From positions 25,331-89,330 of the forward strand of contig CANHHX010000002.1 in the NCBI GenBank assembly GCA_947461125.1: 64,000 bases of DNA. Reading direction: 5' to 3'. This DNA comes from Bacteroidota bacterium (GTDB lineage: Bacteria > Bacteroidota > Bacteroidia > Chitinophagales > Chitinophagaceae). The notes below the pieces were generated by a model, which had not been told where the DNA came from, did not search any database, and saw nothing but the letters and a program-made list of their open reading frames with translations. The translations under genes and the position numbers were made by a program. Below, piece by piece: positions 20,088 to 29,640 of this stretch (position 1 is the stretch's first letter; every line of letters begins with the position of its first letter).

Positions 20088-21115
20088 GTAGCAAATATAA
20101 AGCAATGCTTGTCTGCTTTTTCATTTAGTGAGGCAAGGTCAAATGAAGCTTGATCAATCATTAGTGCCATTTGCCTATTGGCTAACGAGCTGGCCAAATA
20201 TTCCTGTTCTGTTTGACCAGGCGTTGGCACCAATATCATTTTTTTATGCAGCGGTAATAACTCCATCAGTGTAGAATAACCACTTCGGCACACCACATAC
20301 TCAGATTGCAAAATAATGTCTAGTAAATCTTGGCCACTTGCATACAGGAGCTTGGTTAAGGAATTTTTTATTTGAAAATGATTGGGTAAATCAGAAGGTC
20401 TTCCTTCTACTAGTATTGAACTGGTTTGTAATTGGTGCGCGCCGGATTCAATGATATCTTGCAACATACTTCTTTGAGGCTCGGGACCAGATAATAAAAA
20501 ACAGTACTTATATTTTATGGGGAGTGCACCGGTAGATGCGTTTTGTAAAACACTAAACTGGGAAAGTGCACCAATATAAGTAATAGGTATTTTTGGCATG
20601 ACAGCTGGGTGAGACAAATCAGCTGCAAAGCCAGGGTAAGACTTAATATCCGGAATCCAGCACTCTGAAAATTGATTTATAAAATAATACTGGACTTTTT
20701 GAATAATTTTTTCGACCCATGCTAAGGGCGCTTTAACAATTAATTGGTGGGTGATAAAAGTAGTTTTTAGCCTAGCATGAAAAAGGCCATACCTATTATC
20801 TGAAATGACATGATCATAGGCTGTTGCATGTGCTTGCAACCACCTGTGTTCTTTATAAATAGCCAATGCCATTTTAGGTAACTGAAAAAATAAAGCAATC
20901 GGAAGCCACCAAGCTTTTTTGCTGTACCTGATATTATAATTAGGTATGATTACATAGCTATTATTAGGAAAATAATATTGTAATAATTTTTTTTGTGCAC
21001 CATTTGCAGCGATGGTAACGGTGTGCCCTTTTTCTATCAAATCCTGTATAATAGGCACACACCTAGACGCATGTCCAAGTCCCCAATCGAGTGGGGCTAT
21101 TAAAATTCGTTGTAT
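20084..21115 (-). CDS. Glycosyltransferase family protein (MurG-like fold), N-terminus extended upstream of the tracked GTG
   Basis: Frame upstream of 21058 reads IQRILIAPLDWGLGHASRCVPIIQDLIEKGHT, a typical N-terminal glycosyltransferase motif; C-term YVVCRSGYSTLMELLPLHKKMILVPTPGQTEQEYLA. Confidence 0.75.
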   Translation of the reverse strand: MQRILIAPLDWGLGHASRCVPIIQDLIEKGHTVTIAANGAQKKLLQYYFPNNSYVIIPNYNIRYSKKAWWLPIALFFQLPKMALAIYKEHRWLQAHATAYDHVISDNRYGLFHARLKTTFITHQLIVKAPLAWVEKIIQKVQYYFINQFSECWIPDIKSYPGFAADLSHPAVMPKIPITYIGALSQFSVLQNASTGALPIKYKYCFLLSGPEPQRSMLQDIIESGAHQLQTSSILVEGRPSDLPNHFQIKNSLTKLLYASGQDLLDIILQSEYVVCRSGYSTLMELLPLHKKMILVPTPGQTEQEYLASSLANRQMALMIDQASFDLASLNEKADKHCFIFAT

Positions 21116-21172
21116 GGACGCGGCTGTTTTGATGGTAAATGGCTAAATTTTTACGTAATTTAGTATTCAATT

Positions 21173-21301
21173 ATGAAAGATAGCCTACTTAAAATTATTA
21201 TCATCATGCTTGTGATGGCTGTTACAGCTTCTGCATGCAGCGTATTCAAGCCTGGCTATAAGCGTAAAGGTGGCTGCGGCTGCGCAAAAGATGTTAGATA
21301 A
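21173..21301 (+). CDS. Small cysteine-rich lipoprotein, 42 aa
   Basis: ATG at 21173: MKDSLLKIIIIMLVMAVTASACSVFKPGYKRKGGCGCAKDVR*; hydrophobic leader plus lipobox TASAC. Below the ORF-track cutoff. Confidence 0.6.
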   Translation: MKDSLLKIIIIMLVMAVTASACSVFKPGYKRKGGCGCAKDVR

Positions 21302-21303
21302 AT

Positions 21304-23004
21304 CTACCAGAATTTAACGTACAAGGCACTTAATAACATGAGTATGATTACGATCAATACAAGTGTTGATTTACTTACCTTAAACATACTTGCATCAATT
21401 TCAAATGCCTTCGGGTTTACTTTTGGACCTGCCATACTTACAATCACCATGATAATAACGGTAAGTACAAATGACCATCCCATGTTTATTAAAAATGGAA
21501 TTTCATAAGCACCGCTTTTATTGAGGTAAGCGGTATACATGATATTGTCAGTACCAAAAAGCGGTATGGCATAGCTATTAAAAAATATAGCTAACAAAAA
21601 GCCGGTAATCAATCCTGTCATAGCTGCTGCACCAGTGGTGCGCTTCCAGAAAAATCCAAGCATGAACATCGCAAATACTCCCGGACTAATAAAGCCAGTA
21701 TATTTTTGAATAAAAGTAAATCCACCTTCGCCACTAATTCCCAATAAATCTTTCCAAGTAAATATTACGGCAATAACCATTGAAATAAATACAGTTAAGC
21801 GTCCTGTCCACACCAACTTTTTTTCGTCGGCCTGTTGGTTGATGTATTTTTTGTAAATATCCAAAGTAAAAATGGTTGAAATACTATTTGCCTTACCAGC
21901 AAGTGATGCAACAATTGCTGCGGTGAGTGCTGCAATTGCCAATCCTTTTAAACCAGCTGGTAAAAAGGCAAGTATCGCAGAGTATGCACCGTCTTTTCCG
22001 CCTTCAAAACCTGCTAACTGGCCATTTTTATACAACACAAAAGCTGCAATACCCGGGAGCATTACAATAACAGGCATAAATAATTTCATGAAGCCAGCAA
22101 ATAAAATTCCTTTTCTTGCTGTTTCTAATTGCGCACCAAGTGCACGTTGTGTGATGTACTGATTACAACCCCAATAATTTAAATTCAAAATCCATTGGCC
22201 TGCAAAATACATAGCAATACCTGGTAAGATAATATACTTATCTCTTGCCAACTGCCCAGCAGCACTCATATCGGTATTGTTGGGTTTTGGTAAAATTAAA
22301 TGGAAGTGTTCTGGCGCTTGCGATAACAAAGTATTAAATCCTGCAAGTGCGCTACCATCTATTACATTGTTGATTCGTTGATCCACAATTTGTAATGCCA
22401 TATATACGGTTGCAAAACCGCCAATAATTAATACAGCCACCTGAATAACATCGGTATATCCAATTACTTTCATGCCACCAAGCGTAATGATAAGTGCCAT
22501 GAGCATAAGTCCAATCATCACGAGGTGTAAATAATCGCCACCCAATAAACCATTGATCGCAACAGCACCTAAATATAGTATGGATGTAAAGTTTACAAAC
22601 ACATAGAGTAGCAACCAAAATATAGCCATTACAAGTGCCACCGATTCGTTATACCTCGTTTTTAAAAACTGAGGCATAGTGTAAATCTTATTCTTTAAAT
22701 AAATAGGAATAAACCAAACGGCAATAATAATTAACCCCAGCGCCGCAATCCATTCGTAGGCTGCAATGGCAACGCCTACAAAAAAGCCTTCGCCGCTCAT
22801 GCCAATAAACTGCTCAGCAGAAATATTGGAGGCAATTAACGAAGCTCCTATCGCCCACCAGGTAAGGGATCCTTCGGCTAAAAAGAAGTCTTGCGATGCC
22901 GATACGGAATCCTTTTTTTTGCGGTATACCCAATAACCATAACTAGCAACCATTAAAAAATAAAGAACAAAAACAATTTTATCGGATAATGCTAATGAAC
23001 TCAT
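21304..23004 (-). CDS. Sodium:solute symporter (SSS/SGLT-like)
   Basis: ASLIASNISAEQFIGMSGEGF; multi-TM; AALTAAIVASLAGKANSISTIFTLDIYKKY. Confidence 0.92.
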   Translation of the reverse strand: MSSLALSDKIVFVLYFLMVASYGYWVYRKKKDSVSASQDFFLAEGSLTWWAIGASLIASNISAEQFIGMSGEGFFVGVAIAAYEWIAALGLIIIAVWFIPIYLKNKIYTMPQFLKTRYNESVALVMAIFWLLLYVFVNFTSILYLGAVAINGLLGGDYLHLVMIGLMLMALIITLGGMKVIGYTDVIQVAVLIIGGFATVYMALQIVDQRINNVIDGSALAGFNTLLSQAPEHFHLILPKPNNTDMSAAGQLARDKYIILPGIAMYFAGQWILNLNYWGCNQYITQRALGAQLETARKGILFAGFMKLFMPVIVMLPGIAAFVLYKNGQLAGFEGGKDGAYSAILAFLPAGLKGLAIAALTAAIVASLAGKANSISTIFTLDIYKKYINQQADEKKLVWTGRLTVFISMVIAVIFTWKDLLGISGEGGFTFIQKYTGFISPGVFAMFMLGFFWKRTTGAAAMTGLITGFLLAIFFNSYAIPLFGTDNIMYTAYLNKSGAYEIPFLINMGWSFVLTVIIMVIVSMAGPKVNPKAFEIDASMFKVSKSTLVLIVIILMLLSALYVKFW

Positions 23005-23053
23005 AATTGGTTGCTAGTTATGATTGTAAAAATATTGGGGTATTAAAATTTAT

Positions 23054-26000
23054 CTATTCGATTGTTGTGTAGTCTTTAAAGATTTTTACAGGTGCCGCTT
23101 CTGCAAGTGATCGGAATGTTTTCCAAGTGCCATCAAAAAATTTATTGGCACGTGTAATTACTTCGCCAACTTTTTGCTCAGCAAATGTAATTAGCCTGTC
23201 TTCTTGTGCACCAGGCGCTACCGGCTTACCCATTACTGTCATTCGAGCCTCACCAAAAACACTACTTACGGTTACTTGCGGAATATTTCCATAACCTTGT
23301 TTGGTTTGTGGTTTACCATTAAGCATTTCTCTAATCGCTTTTAATTCATCTTTAGCAGCGTTTGCTGTTTTGCGAATCGTGTCAGCTGCTTTTTTATCCA
23401 TGTCTCTTAAATTAGCTTCAATTTTAGCAATGATGCCATCCGCTTCTGTCATACGCTCATTTAGCGTATTTAGTTTTTCGGTGGTTTTATCAAGTCTTGC
23501 ATTTGCTTTTCTTATCGCATCACGTACATCTTTAGAAGTTGGTGCAAATGGATCATCATTTACAACAAGCATGGTGCTATCTGATAAATTACGACCAATG
23601 CTTACCACTACTTTATAGGTTCCTGGATCTACTGGTAAACCTGGTGCTTCTTGAGGTGCACCACCACCAAATCCAGCGCCGCCGCCCATTCTGCCTCTTC
23701 CACCGCCGCCACTTGCACGAAGTCCACGGCCTTCCATACCCCAGAAATATCTATTAAAGCCAGCGTCTGTTTTTGTACGAATGGTTCTTACAAGTGTATT
23801 GGTTGCGTCATAAAAACGAAGTGTAGCGGTATCTCCAATAGCATTTTTACCAGTATCAGATGCTGATTTTTGAACAAAGAAACTGATAGGTAATCCTGAT
23901 TTTTTATTTTCACCCTCATAAGTTCCCCAAACGCTATATTCAATACCCATTGCGTTTTTACGGTGTGCTTGATAACCAGCTGGCGCATTAAATACAGTTA
24001 CTTTACCAGTAAATACTTTACCCATATTTGCTGCTGCTTTTCTTAAACCGCCTATATCATCTAAAATATAAATGGCCCTACCAAAAGTGGCAATCACTAA
24101 ATCGTTTTCTCTTTCTTGAATCGCTAAATCATAGGTAGAAACAGAAGGATAATCATTTTTAAATTGTTGGAATGTGGCAGCGTTATCAAGGCTAATCCAT
24201 AAACCTTGCTCTGTTCCTACAAAAATTAAATTTGGTTGCGTTGGATCTTGTAAAACACAAAGCGCATATCCAATTACTTTTTTATCTTCTAAAATGTTCG
24301 TCCATGTTTTTCCAAAATCGGTGGTTCTAAAAACAGTTGGTTTCATATTACCTCTTCTGTAATCGTTAGCCACTACAAATGCTTCTCCTGCATTAAAACG
24401 TGAAGCGCGAATTTGTGGAACCCATGCACCCAGTGGCATTCCAGGAATTTTGCCTCTAAAATTGGTCCATGTTTTACCACCATCTTGCGTTAGTTGAACA
24501 TTACCATCATCGGTGCCTGCCCAAATAACTCCTTGCTGTTTTGCAGAAGGTTCGATACAAATAATGGTACAATAATTTTCAGCTCCAGTAATATCTACGT
24601 TTAATCCTCCATTATTTGACTGATCCATTTTTGCACTATCGCGCGTTGTTAGATCATCAGAAATTTGTGTCCAAGAAGCACCTTTATCAGTGCTCTTATT
24701 TACAAATTGAGAACCATAATAAATTGTTTTTTTATCAAAAGGATCTTGTGCAATCGCTGCGTTCCAATTAAATCGTTGACGAACACCAGGTGCTGGACTT
24801 GGAGGACGAATGCTCCACTCTTCACCAGTTGCAATATTATAACGGCCCACTGCACCGCCCTGACTCATACTGTATACCCAGTTTGCATCTTCTGCATCTG
24901 GAACTACATCAAAACCATCACCACCACCAACACCTTGCCAGTATGCATTTCTGATACCGCTGTTTACCCACACGTATGCAGGACCATGCCAGCTTCCGTT
25001 GTCTTGTAAACCACCCATTACATTGTATGGGATTTTATTGTCTACGTTGATATGATAAAACTGTCCAAGTGGTAATTTCTCATCAAACTGCCATGTTTTA
25101 CCACGGTCTCTTGAAATTCCAATACCACCATCATTCCCATCAATAATAAAATTTCCATTTTGTGGATGAATCCACCAAGCGTGGTGATCTGGGTGAATAC
25201 CACTGTAAGGAATTACAGATTTAAATGTTTTTCCAGCGTCTTCACTTACGGTAATCATTTGATTGATATTGTACAATCTGTTTTCATTGGTAGGATCAAT
25301 AGCAATGTCTTGGAAATAAAATGCACGATTGGTAACCACGGTAGGATCACTATTTACAAGCTCCCATTTTAAACCACCATCTTCCGATTTATACAAACCA
25401 TTTTTCGTTGCTTCTACAAGTGCATATACTCTGTTTGGATCGTTACGACCTACTGTAATGCCTATTCGGCCTAGGTTTCCGTCTGGTAACCCATCTTCTT
25501 TACCTAGTTTTTTAAATGATTTACCACCATCGTATGTAACAAAAAATCCACTTCCTTTTCCACCACCTTGTAAACTCCATGGTGTTCTTTGGTGTTGATA
25601 CATATTTACAAATAACTTGTTTGGATTTACAGGATCCATTACCATATCACCAACACCACTTGTATCGTTGGTATGTAAAATTAGTTTCCAATTTTGACCA
25701 CCGTCTGTTGTTTTATACAAACCTCTTTCTGGATGTGGAACAAATGGATTACCCATTACACCAGCATATACAACATCTGGATTTGTTGGATCAATAATGA
25801 TGCGGTGGATGTTTCTAGTTTTTTCTAGACCCATACACTTCCATGTTTTACCACCATCGATACTTTTATAAATACCTTCTCCTAAACTCACTGAGTTTCT
25901 GGGATTACCTTCTCCGGTTCCGGCCCAAACAATACTTGGATTGCTTTGTGTAATAGCGACAGAACCAATATTTAAAATAGGCTGTTCATCAAAAATTGAA

Positions 26001-26233
26001 TTCCAACTAGCACCACCATTTTCAGATTTCCAAACACCGCCGCTAGCCGTTCCTAAATAAATAATATTAGGGTTTGACCATACCGCATCAATGGCAGTAA
26101 CACGTCCACTCATACCAGCAGGGCCAATACTTCTAGGTTTTAAACTTTTAAAATGAGTCGCAATGTCAATATTTTGCGCGCTTGTACAAAGAGCAATTAC
26201 TAAAAATGTAAATGCAGAAAGGAGCTTTTTCAT
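23054..26233 (-). CDS. Secreted VPS10/sortilin-like BNR-repeat beta-propeller protein
   Basis: Repeated SENGGASWNSIFD, SIDGGKTWKCMG, TTDGGQNWKLIL, SEDGGLKWELVN, TQDGGKTWTNF; signal peptide; C-terminal helical region. Confidence 0.88.
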   Translation of the reverse strand: MKKLLSAFTFLVIALCTSAQNIDIATHFKSLKPRSIGPAGMSGRVTAIDAVWSNPNIIYLGTASGGVWKSENGGASWNSIFDEQPILNIGSVAITQSNPSIVWAGTGEGNPRNSVSLGEGIYKSIDGGKTWKCMGLEKTRNIHRIIIDPTNPDVVYAGVMGNPFVPHPERGLYKTTDGGQNWKLILHTNDTSGVGDMVMDPVNPNKLFVNMYQHQRTPWSLQGGGKGSGFFVTYDGGKSFKKLGKEDGLPDGNLGRIGITVGRNDPNRVYALVEATKNGLYKSEDGGLKWELVNSDPTVVTNRAFYFQDIAIDPTNENRLYNINQMITVSEDAGKTFKSVIPYSGIHPDHHAWWIHPQNGNFIIDGNDGGIGISRDRGKTWQFDEKLPLGQFYHINVDNKIPYNVMGGLQDNGSWHGPAYVWVNSGIRNAYWQGVGGGDGFDVVPDAEDANWVYSMSQGGAVGRYNIATGEEWSIRPPSPAPGVRQRFNWNAAIAQDPFDKKTIYYGSQFVNKSTDKGASWTQISDDLTTRDSAKMDQSNNGGLNVDITGAENYCTIICIEPSAKQQGVIWAGTDDGNVQLTQDGGKTWTNFRGKIPGMPLGAWVPQIRASRFNAGEAFVVANDYRRGNMKPTVFRTTDFGKTWTNILEDKKVIGYALCVLQDPTQPNLIFVGTEQGLWISLDNAATFQQFKNDYPSVSTYDLAIQERENDLVIATFGRAIYILDDIGGLRKAAANMGKVFTGKVTVFNAPAGYQAHRKNAMGIEYSVWGTYEGENKKSGLPISFFVQKSASDTGKNAIGDTATLRFYDATNTLVRTIRTKTDAGFNRYFWGMEGRGLRASGGGGRGRMGGGAGFGGGAPQEAPGLPVDPGTYKVVVSIGRNLSDSTMLVVNDDPFAPTSKDVRDAIRKANARLDKTTEKLNTLNERMTEADGIIAKIEANLRDMDKKAADTIRKTANAAKDELKAIREMLNGKPQTKQGYGNIPQVTVSSVFGEARMTVMGKPVAPGAQEDRLITFAEQKVGEVITRANKFFDGTWKTFRSLAEAAPVKIFKDYTTIE

Positions 26234-26319
26234 AAATGGTGATTTTGTGACGGGTAATTTCCTAAATAATTAATCAATTTCCAAAAAACTTCGTTGAATG
26301 GCTAATTTAACTGGCTAAA

Positions 26320-28473
26320 CTATTCTACTGTAAACCAGGTATAACTTTCTGGTTCGATTGTTACAGTAAGCATTAGCTCATAATTTCTGTTTAATGTGTA
26401 TTTTTTTGCGGTTGTTTTATCATCTTTAAGTGCAAGTGTTGCAGTTGTGGTTAAACCGGTATAATAAAGGGGCACCGGAATAGTTCTGGTGATTTTTTCT
26501 TTGGTAGGATTATACAGCATACCCAGCGCTTTTTGTTTTGAACTAGGATCTACGTGGATGAGTCCATCCCAATCTCTTCCGTCTGCTCTTCGGAGCTGAA
26601 TCATATCGGCATTTAAAATAGAGCGGTACTTTTTATACCAGTTAATGGTACGAGCAACCATTTGTCTGGTGGTTTCTGTGTCGTATAATCTTGGACCTCT
26701 ATAACAGGCCTGTACACCGGCGCCATAATACTGAATCATGAGTTGCTCGTAATCCGTTAAATGCTCCGAAAGTGGCTCCAGCACTGCTCTTGGATCGGTT
26801 CCTTGGTAATTGGTTAATGGCACAAACCCCCAACTCATCGAAGCCGTTTTTTCGATGGTGCCGTCATGAATATTTTGTCTATTTAAAATGCGTTGTTGCT
26901 CGCGTGGTAATGAAAAATTTACTTCTCGATAGCCAATCGCAATTTTATGGGTGCCATCTAAAAAATACCAATCGGGTGCGTTAATGTATACGCCTCTTTC
27001 ATTTAACCAGTGGTACAATTCTTTTTGAATTTCCATTTGACGCCACTGCGAATCATTGTATCCTTTGTGGCCTGGGTGTGATGTTGAAGCACAAACGTCT
27101 CCTGGATAAGGACCATCATTTTCCCAAATATCAAACCCGGTTTTAGTAAAAAAGTTTTTTATTTTTTCTCTGTACGCGAGGCCCCACTTGCTTCCAAAGC
27201 AAGGAGCATTCCCAAAAAATGCGCCTCCTGGTTTTCCGGTTTTAATATCTATAACATCGTCTTCATCAGAAATTCTTCTACTACTAAATAGTGAATACCC
27301 ACCTAATAGTATGCCACGTGTATGCGCATAATCTGTTAGTCCTTTCCAGCGCGCAATGTTTTTTTGTGTGGTGTCTTCCATATTTAAGTGACTACCAAAA
27401 CTTAAAATCACAGCTTCGTAACCAGTAGCCACACACTGATCAATGGCTGTTTTTACTTCCTCGTCATTTTTACTAACGAGATGCATAAATATTGGATTTT
27501 GCGCGGTCCATGGTGCAACAGCTGTATACATTTTTCGAATCATGAGTCCTCTGCGCTGTCTATCATAACTATCCATAAGTAGTTCGTGTGTACGCACAGA
27601 TTTAAATAGTTCACCTGGCTGCAAGTCAATGCCAGGAGCCTTTTCAGGATATATTTCTAAAAGGCATGGGGTTTGGTAATTATAATTTACTTGAGAAGTA
27701 TATACCGAATCTGTTTTCCAGTGCGTGGTTTGATCACTGATATCGTAACGCATCGCATTGTTAAACGCATAATTGGTTTCTACATAAATACCATGCTGCT
27801 TTTTCATTTCTTCGGGGGATCCAACTACTGCACTTTCTTCTTCTACAAGCCCTAGCACTTCATTAACCACCCTGTCAAGTGCGTGTGGCGTATTGGATGA
27901 ATTTAGAATAGAAACCCATTTTACAATGAGTGGTAAATGATTGTAGAGTTCATAATGCACTTCTACGGTAATGCCATTTAGTTTTTGAGATGGGTGCGTG
28001 TAAGTAACAATTAGTTCTTGACCAGTTGGTGCAGCCGTATGGTGAGCCCAACTTTTATTTTTCCAATTTAAAAATAGTTTGAGTGGCGCAATTTTGTGCG
28101 AAACATATTTAAAATCGTTTACGCCGGCTTTTAGTGTATCAGCAAGTCCTGGTAAAATATATCCATTTTCTTTTTGACCCACGAGTCCACCCACATTGTA
28201 CAACACACCATCTAATACAACACGCGCTTCTGGTTTAATGGCACGTAATAGTTGTTGTTGATTGATTAGGTTGGTGTAATCGGTACAAGCAAAATTAGCA
28301 CCAATGGTAAATTTTCGTCGCACCAAACCATTGTTAAGTTCAATGGCAGTGGCTTTTTGCGTGATGGCTGCGTTATAAGGCGAAGCGTCAATTAACCAAT
28401 CTTGTGCACGCACAAATACAGTTAGCTGCAATATAACAAGGCAACTAACAAAAACAATTTTTTTAAAATTCAT
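26320..28473 (-). CDS. Secreted glycoside hydrolase, alpha-galactosidase-like (GH-D-type TIM barrel)
   Basis: Signal peptide; GFDIWENDGPYPGDVCASTSHPGHKGYNDSQWRQM; INAPDWYFLDGTHK; TNYQGTDPRAVLEPL. Confidence 0.65.
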   Translation of the reverse strand: MNFKKIVFVSCLVILQLTVFVRAQDWLIDASPYNAAITQKATAIELNNGLVRRKFTIGANFACTDYTNLINQQQLLRAIKPEARVVLDGVLYNVGGLVGQKENGYILPGLADTLKAGVNDFKYVSHKIAPLKLFLNWKNKSWAHHTAAPTGQELIVTYTHPSQKLNGITVEVHYELYNHLPLIVKWVSILNSSNTPHALDRVVNEVLGLVEEESAVVGSPEEMKKQHGIYVETNYAFNNAMRYDISDQTTHWKTDSVYTSQVNYNYQTPCLLEIYPEKAPGIDLQPGELFKSVRTHELLMDSYDRQRRGLMIRKMYTAVAPWTAQNPIFMHLVSKNDEEVKTAIDQCVATGYEAVILSFGSHLNMEDTTQKNIARWKGLTDYAHTRGILLGGYSLFSSRRISDEDDVIDIKTGKPGGAFFGNAPCFGSKWGLAYREKIKNFFTKTGFDIWENDGPYPGDVCASTSHPGHKGYNDSQWRQMEIQKELYHWLNERGVYINAPDWYFLDGTHKIAIGYREVNFSLPREQQRILNRQNIHDGTIEKTASMSWGFVPLTNYQGTDPRAVLEPLSEHLTDYEQLMIQYYGAGVQACYRGPRLYDTETTRQMVARTINWYKKYRSILNADMIQLRRADGRDWDGLIHVDPSSKQKALGMLYNPTKEKITRTIPVPLYYTGLTTTATLALKDDKTTAKKYTLNRNYELMLTVTIEPESYTWFTVE

Positions 28474-28505
28474 TCGGAGTAATTTAGGTATCCAAAATAA
28501 AATGT

Positions 28506-29288
28506 CTATAAAAGTGCTCTGTCTAAATGCGTATATCCACCATCTACATGTATCAGTTGTCCTGTGGTATGGCTTGATACTTCAGAAAGTAATACCGCAA
28601 CCATATTTGCAATTTCAATATCAGTGGTCATGCGATTTTCTAATGGAATTTTTGCGGTGATGCTTGCTAATTTTTCGGAAGGGTTATCAAAAGTTTTTAT
28701 CCAAGTTTCATAGAGTGGCGTAAAACATTCGGCAACAATAACAGCATTTACACGAATGCCGTATTTTAATAGCTCTACTGCCCACTCTCTTGTTAACGCG
28801 TTTCTGCCGCCATTAGATGCTGCATACGCAGACGTATTACCCTGACCTGTTTCCGCGGTTTTAGAGCCAATATTTACAATCGCTCCTTTAGATTTTTTTA
28901 GTGCAGGTAATGCATGATGCGCTAATAAATAATAGTGCACCAAATTTTTATGAAGCGACGCGATAAAACCTTCATAGCTTCCATTTTCTAAACCCACGCC
29001 ATCGTTAACACCGGCATTATTAACAAGCCCATCAATGGTACCATAAGTTGCAAGCACGTTATCTATCGCCTGTTTACAGGCGTTTGGATCGGTTAATTCA
29101 GCTACTACACCAAACGCTTTGCCCCCACCTGCTATTAGGGCATCAACGGCTGCTTGATTATCAGCAGCGCTCCGACCAATAATACAAACCGTTGCGCCTT
29201 CCTTTGCTAATACTTTAGCAATGCCATAGCCGATGCCTTTAGCCCCACCCGACACAACAATTACTTTATTTGAAAGTCCTAGTTCCAT
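28506..29288 (-). CDS. SDR oxidoreductase, probable L-fucose dehydrogenase
   Basis: VVSGGAKGIGYGIAKVLAKEGA; NNAGVNDGVGLENG; SAYAASNGGRNALTREWAVEL; position in the fucose operon. Confidence 0.82.
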   Translation of the reverse strand: MELGLSNKVIVVSGGAKGIGYGIAKVLAKEGATVCIIGRSAADNQAAVDALIAGGGKAFGVVAELTDPNACKQAIDNVLATYGTIDGLVNNAGVNDGVGLENGSYEGFIASLHKNLVHYYLLAHHALPALKKSKGAIVNIGSKTAETGQGNTSAYAASNGGRNALTREWAVELLKYGIRVNAVIVAECFTPLYETWIKTFDNPSEKLASITAKIPLENRMTTDIEIANMVAVLLSEVSSHTTGQLIHVDGGYTHLDRALL

Positions 29289-29294
29289 ATCATT

Positions 29295-29636
29295 TTATTG
29301 AGGAAGTGTAAATATTTTTTCTAGTAACACCCATTTTTCTCCCGGCTTTGATCCTGGCATAGCCTGCTGGTAGGTCCACATCAATGTTTCCCATTTTTGA
29401 ACCACTTCATTTGCAGCATCAGCCGCCGATTTGGCTTCAAAAGAAAAATTTTCATTCGCTTCTAACACCATAAATAAACGGTTAGACACACAGTAAATAT
29501 CCAAACAAGTAATGCCCGAATTTTTAATACTTTCAATAATTTCTGGCCACACATTTTGATGATACGCTTTGTACTCCGCAATTAATGCAGGATCCTCTTT
29601 TAAATCGAGTGCTAAAAAATATTGTTGTGCTGCCAT
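29295..29636 (-). CDS. L-rhamnose/L-fucose mutarotase (RhaM family)
   Basis: YFLALDLKEDPALIAEYKAYHQNVWPEIIESIKNSGITCLDIYCVSNRLFMVLEANENF. Start MAAQQ at 29636 avoids overlap. Confidence 0.88.
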   Translation of the reverse strand: MAAQQYFLALDLKEDPALIAEYKAYHQNVWPEIIESIKNSGITCLDIYCVSNRLFMVLEANENFSFEAKSAADAANEVVQKWETLMWTYQQAMPGSKPGEKWVLLEKIFTLPQ

Positions 29637-29640
29637 GTTT

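Noticed and set aside
23640-23720. Repeated CCACCGCC-type triplets as a possible CRISPR or microsatellite
   Set aside because: They encode a Gly-rich linker in frame; no regular repeat-spacer structure.
24665-25009. 114-aa plus-strand ORF (and several others at 23301-25797)
   Set aside because: Antisense to the sortilin-like gene; arises from repeat codon bias, not an independent gene.
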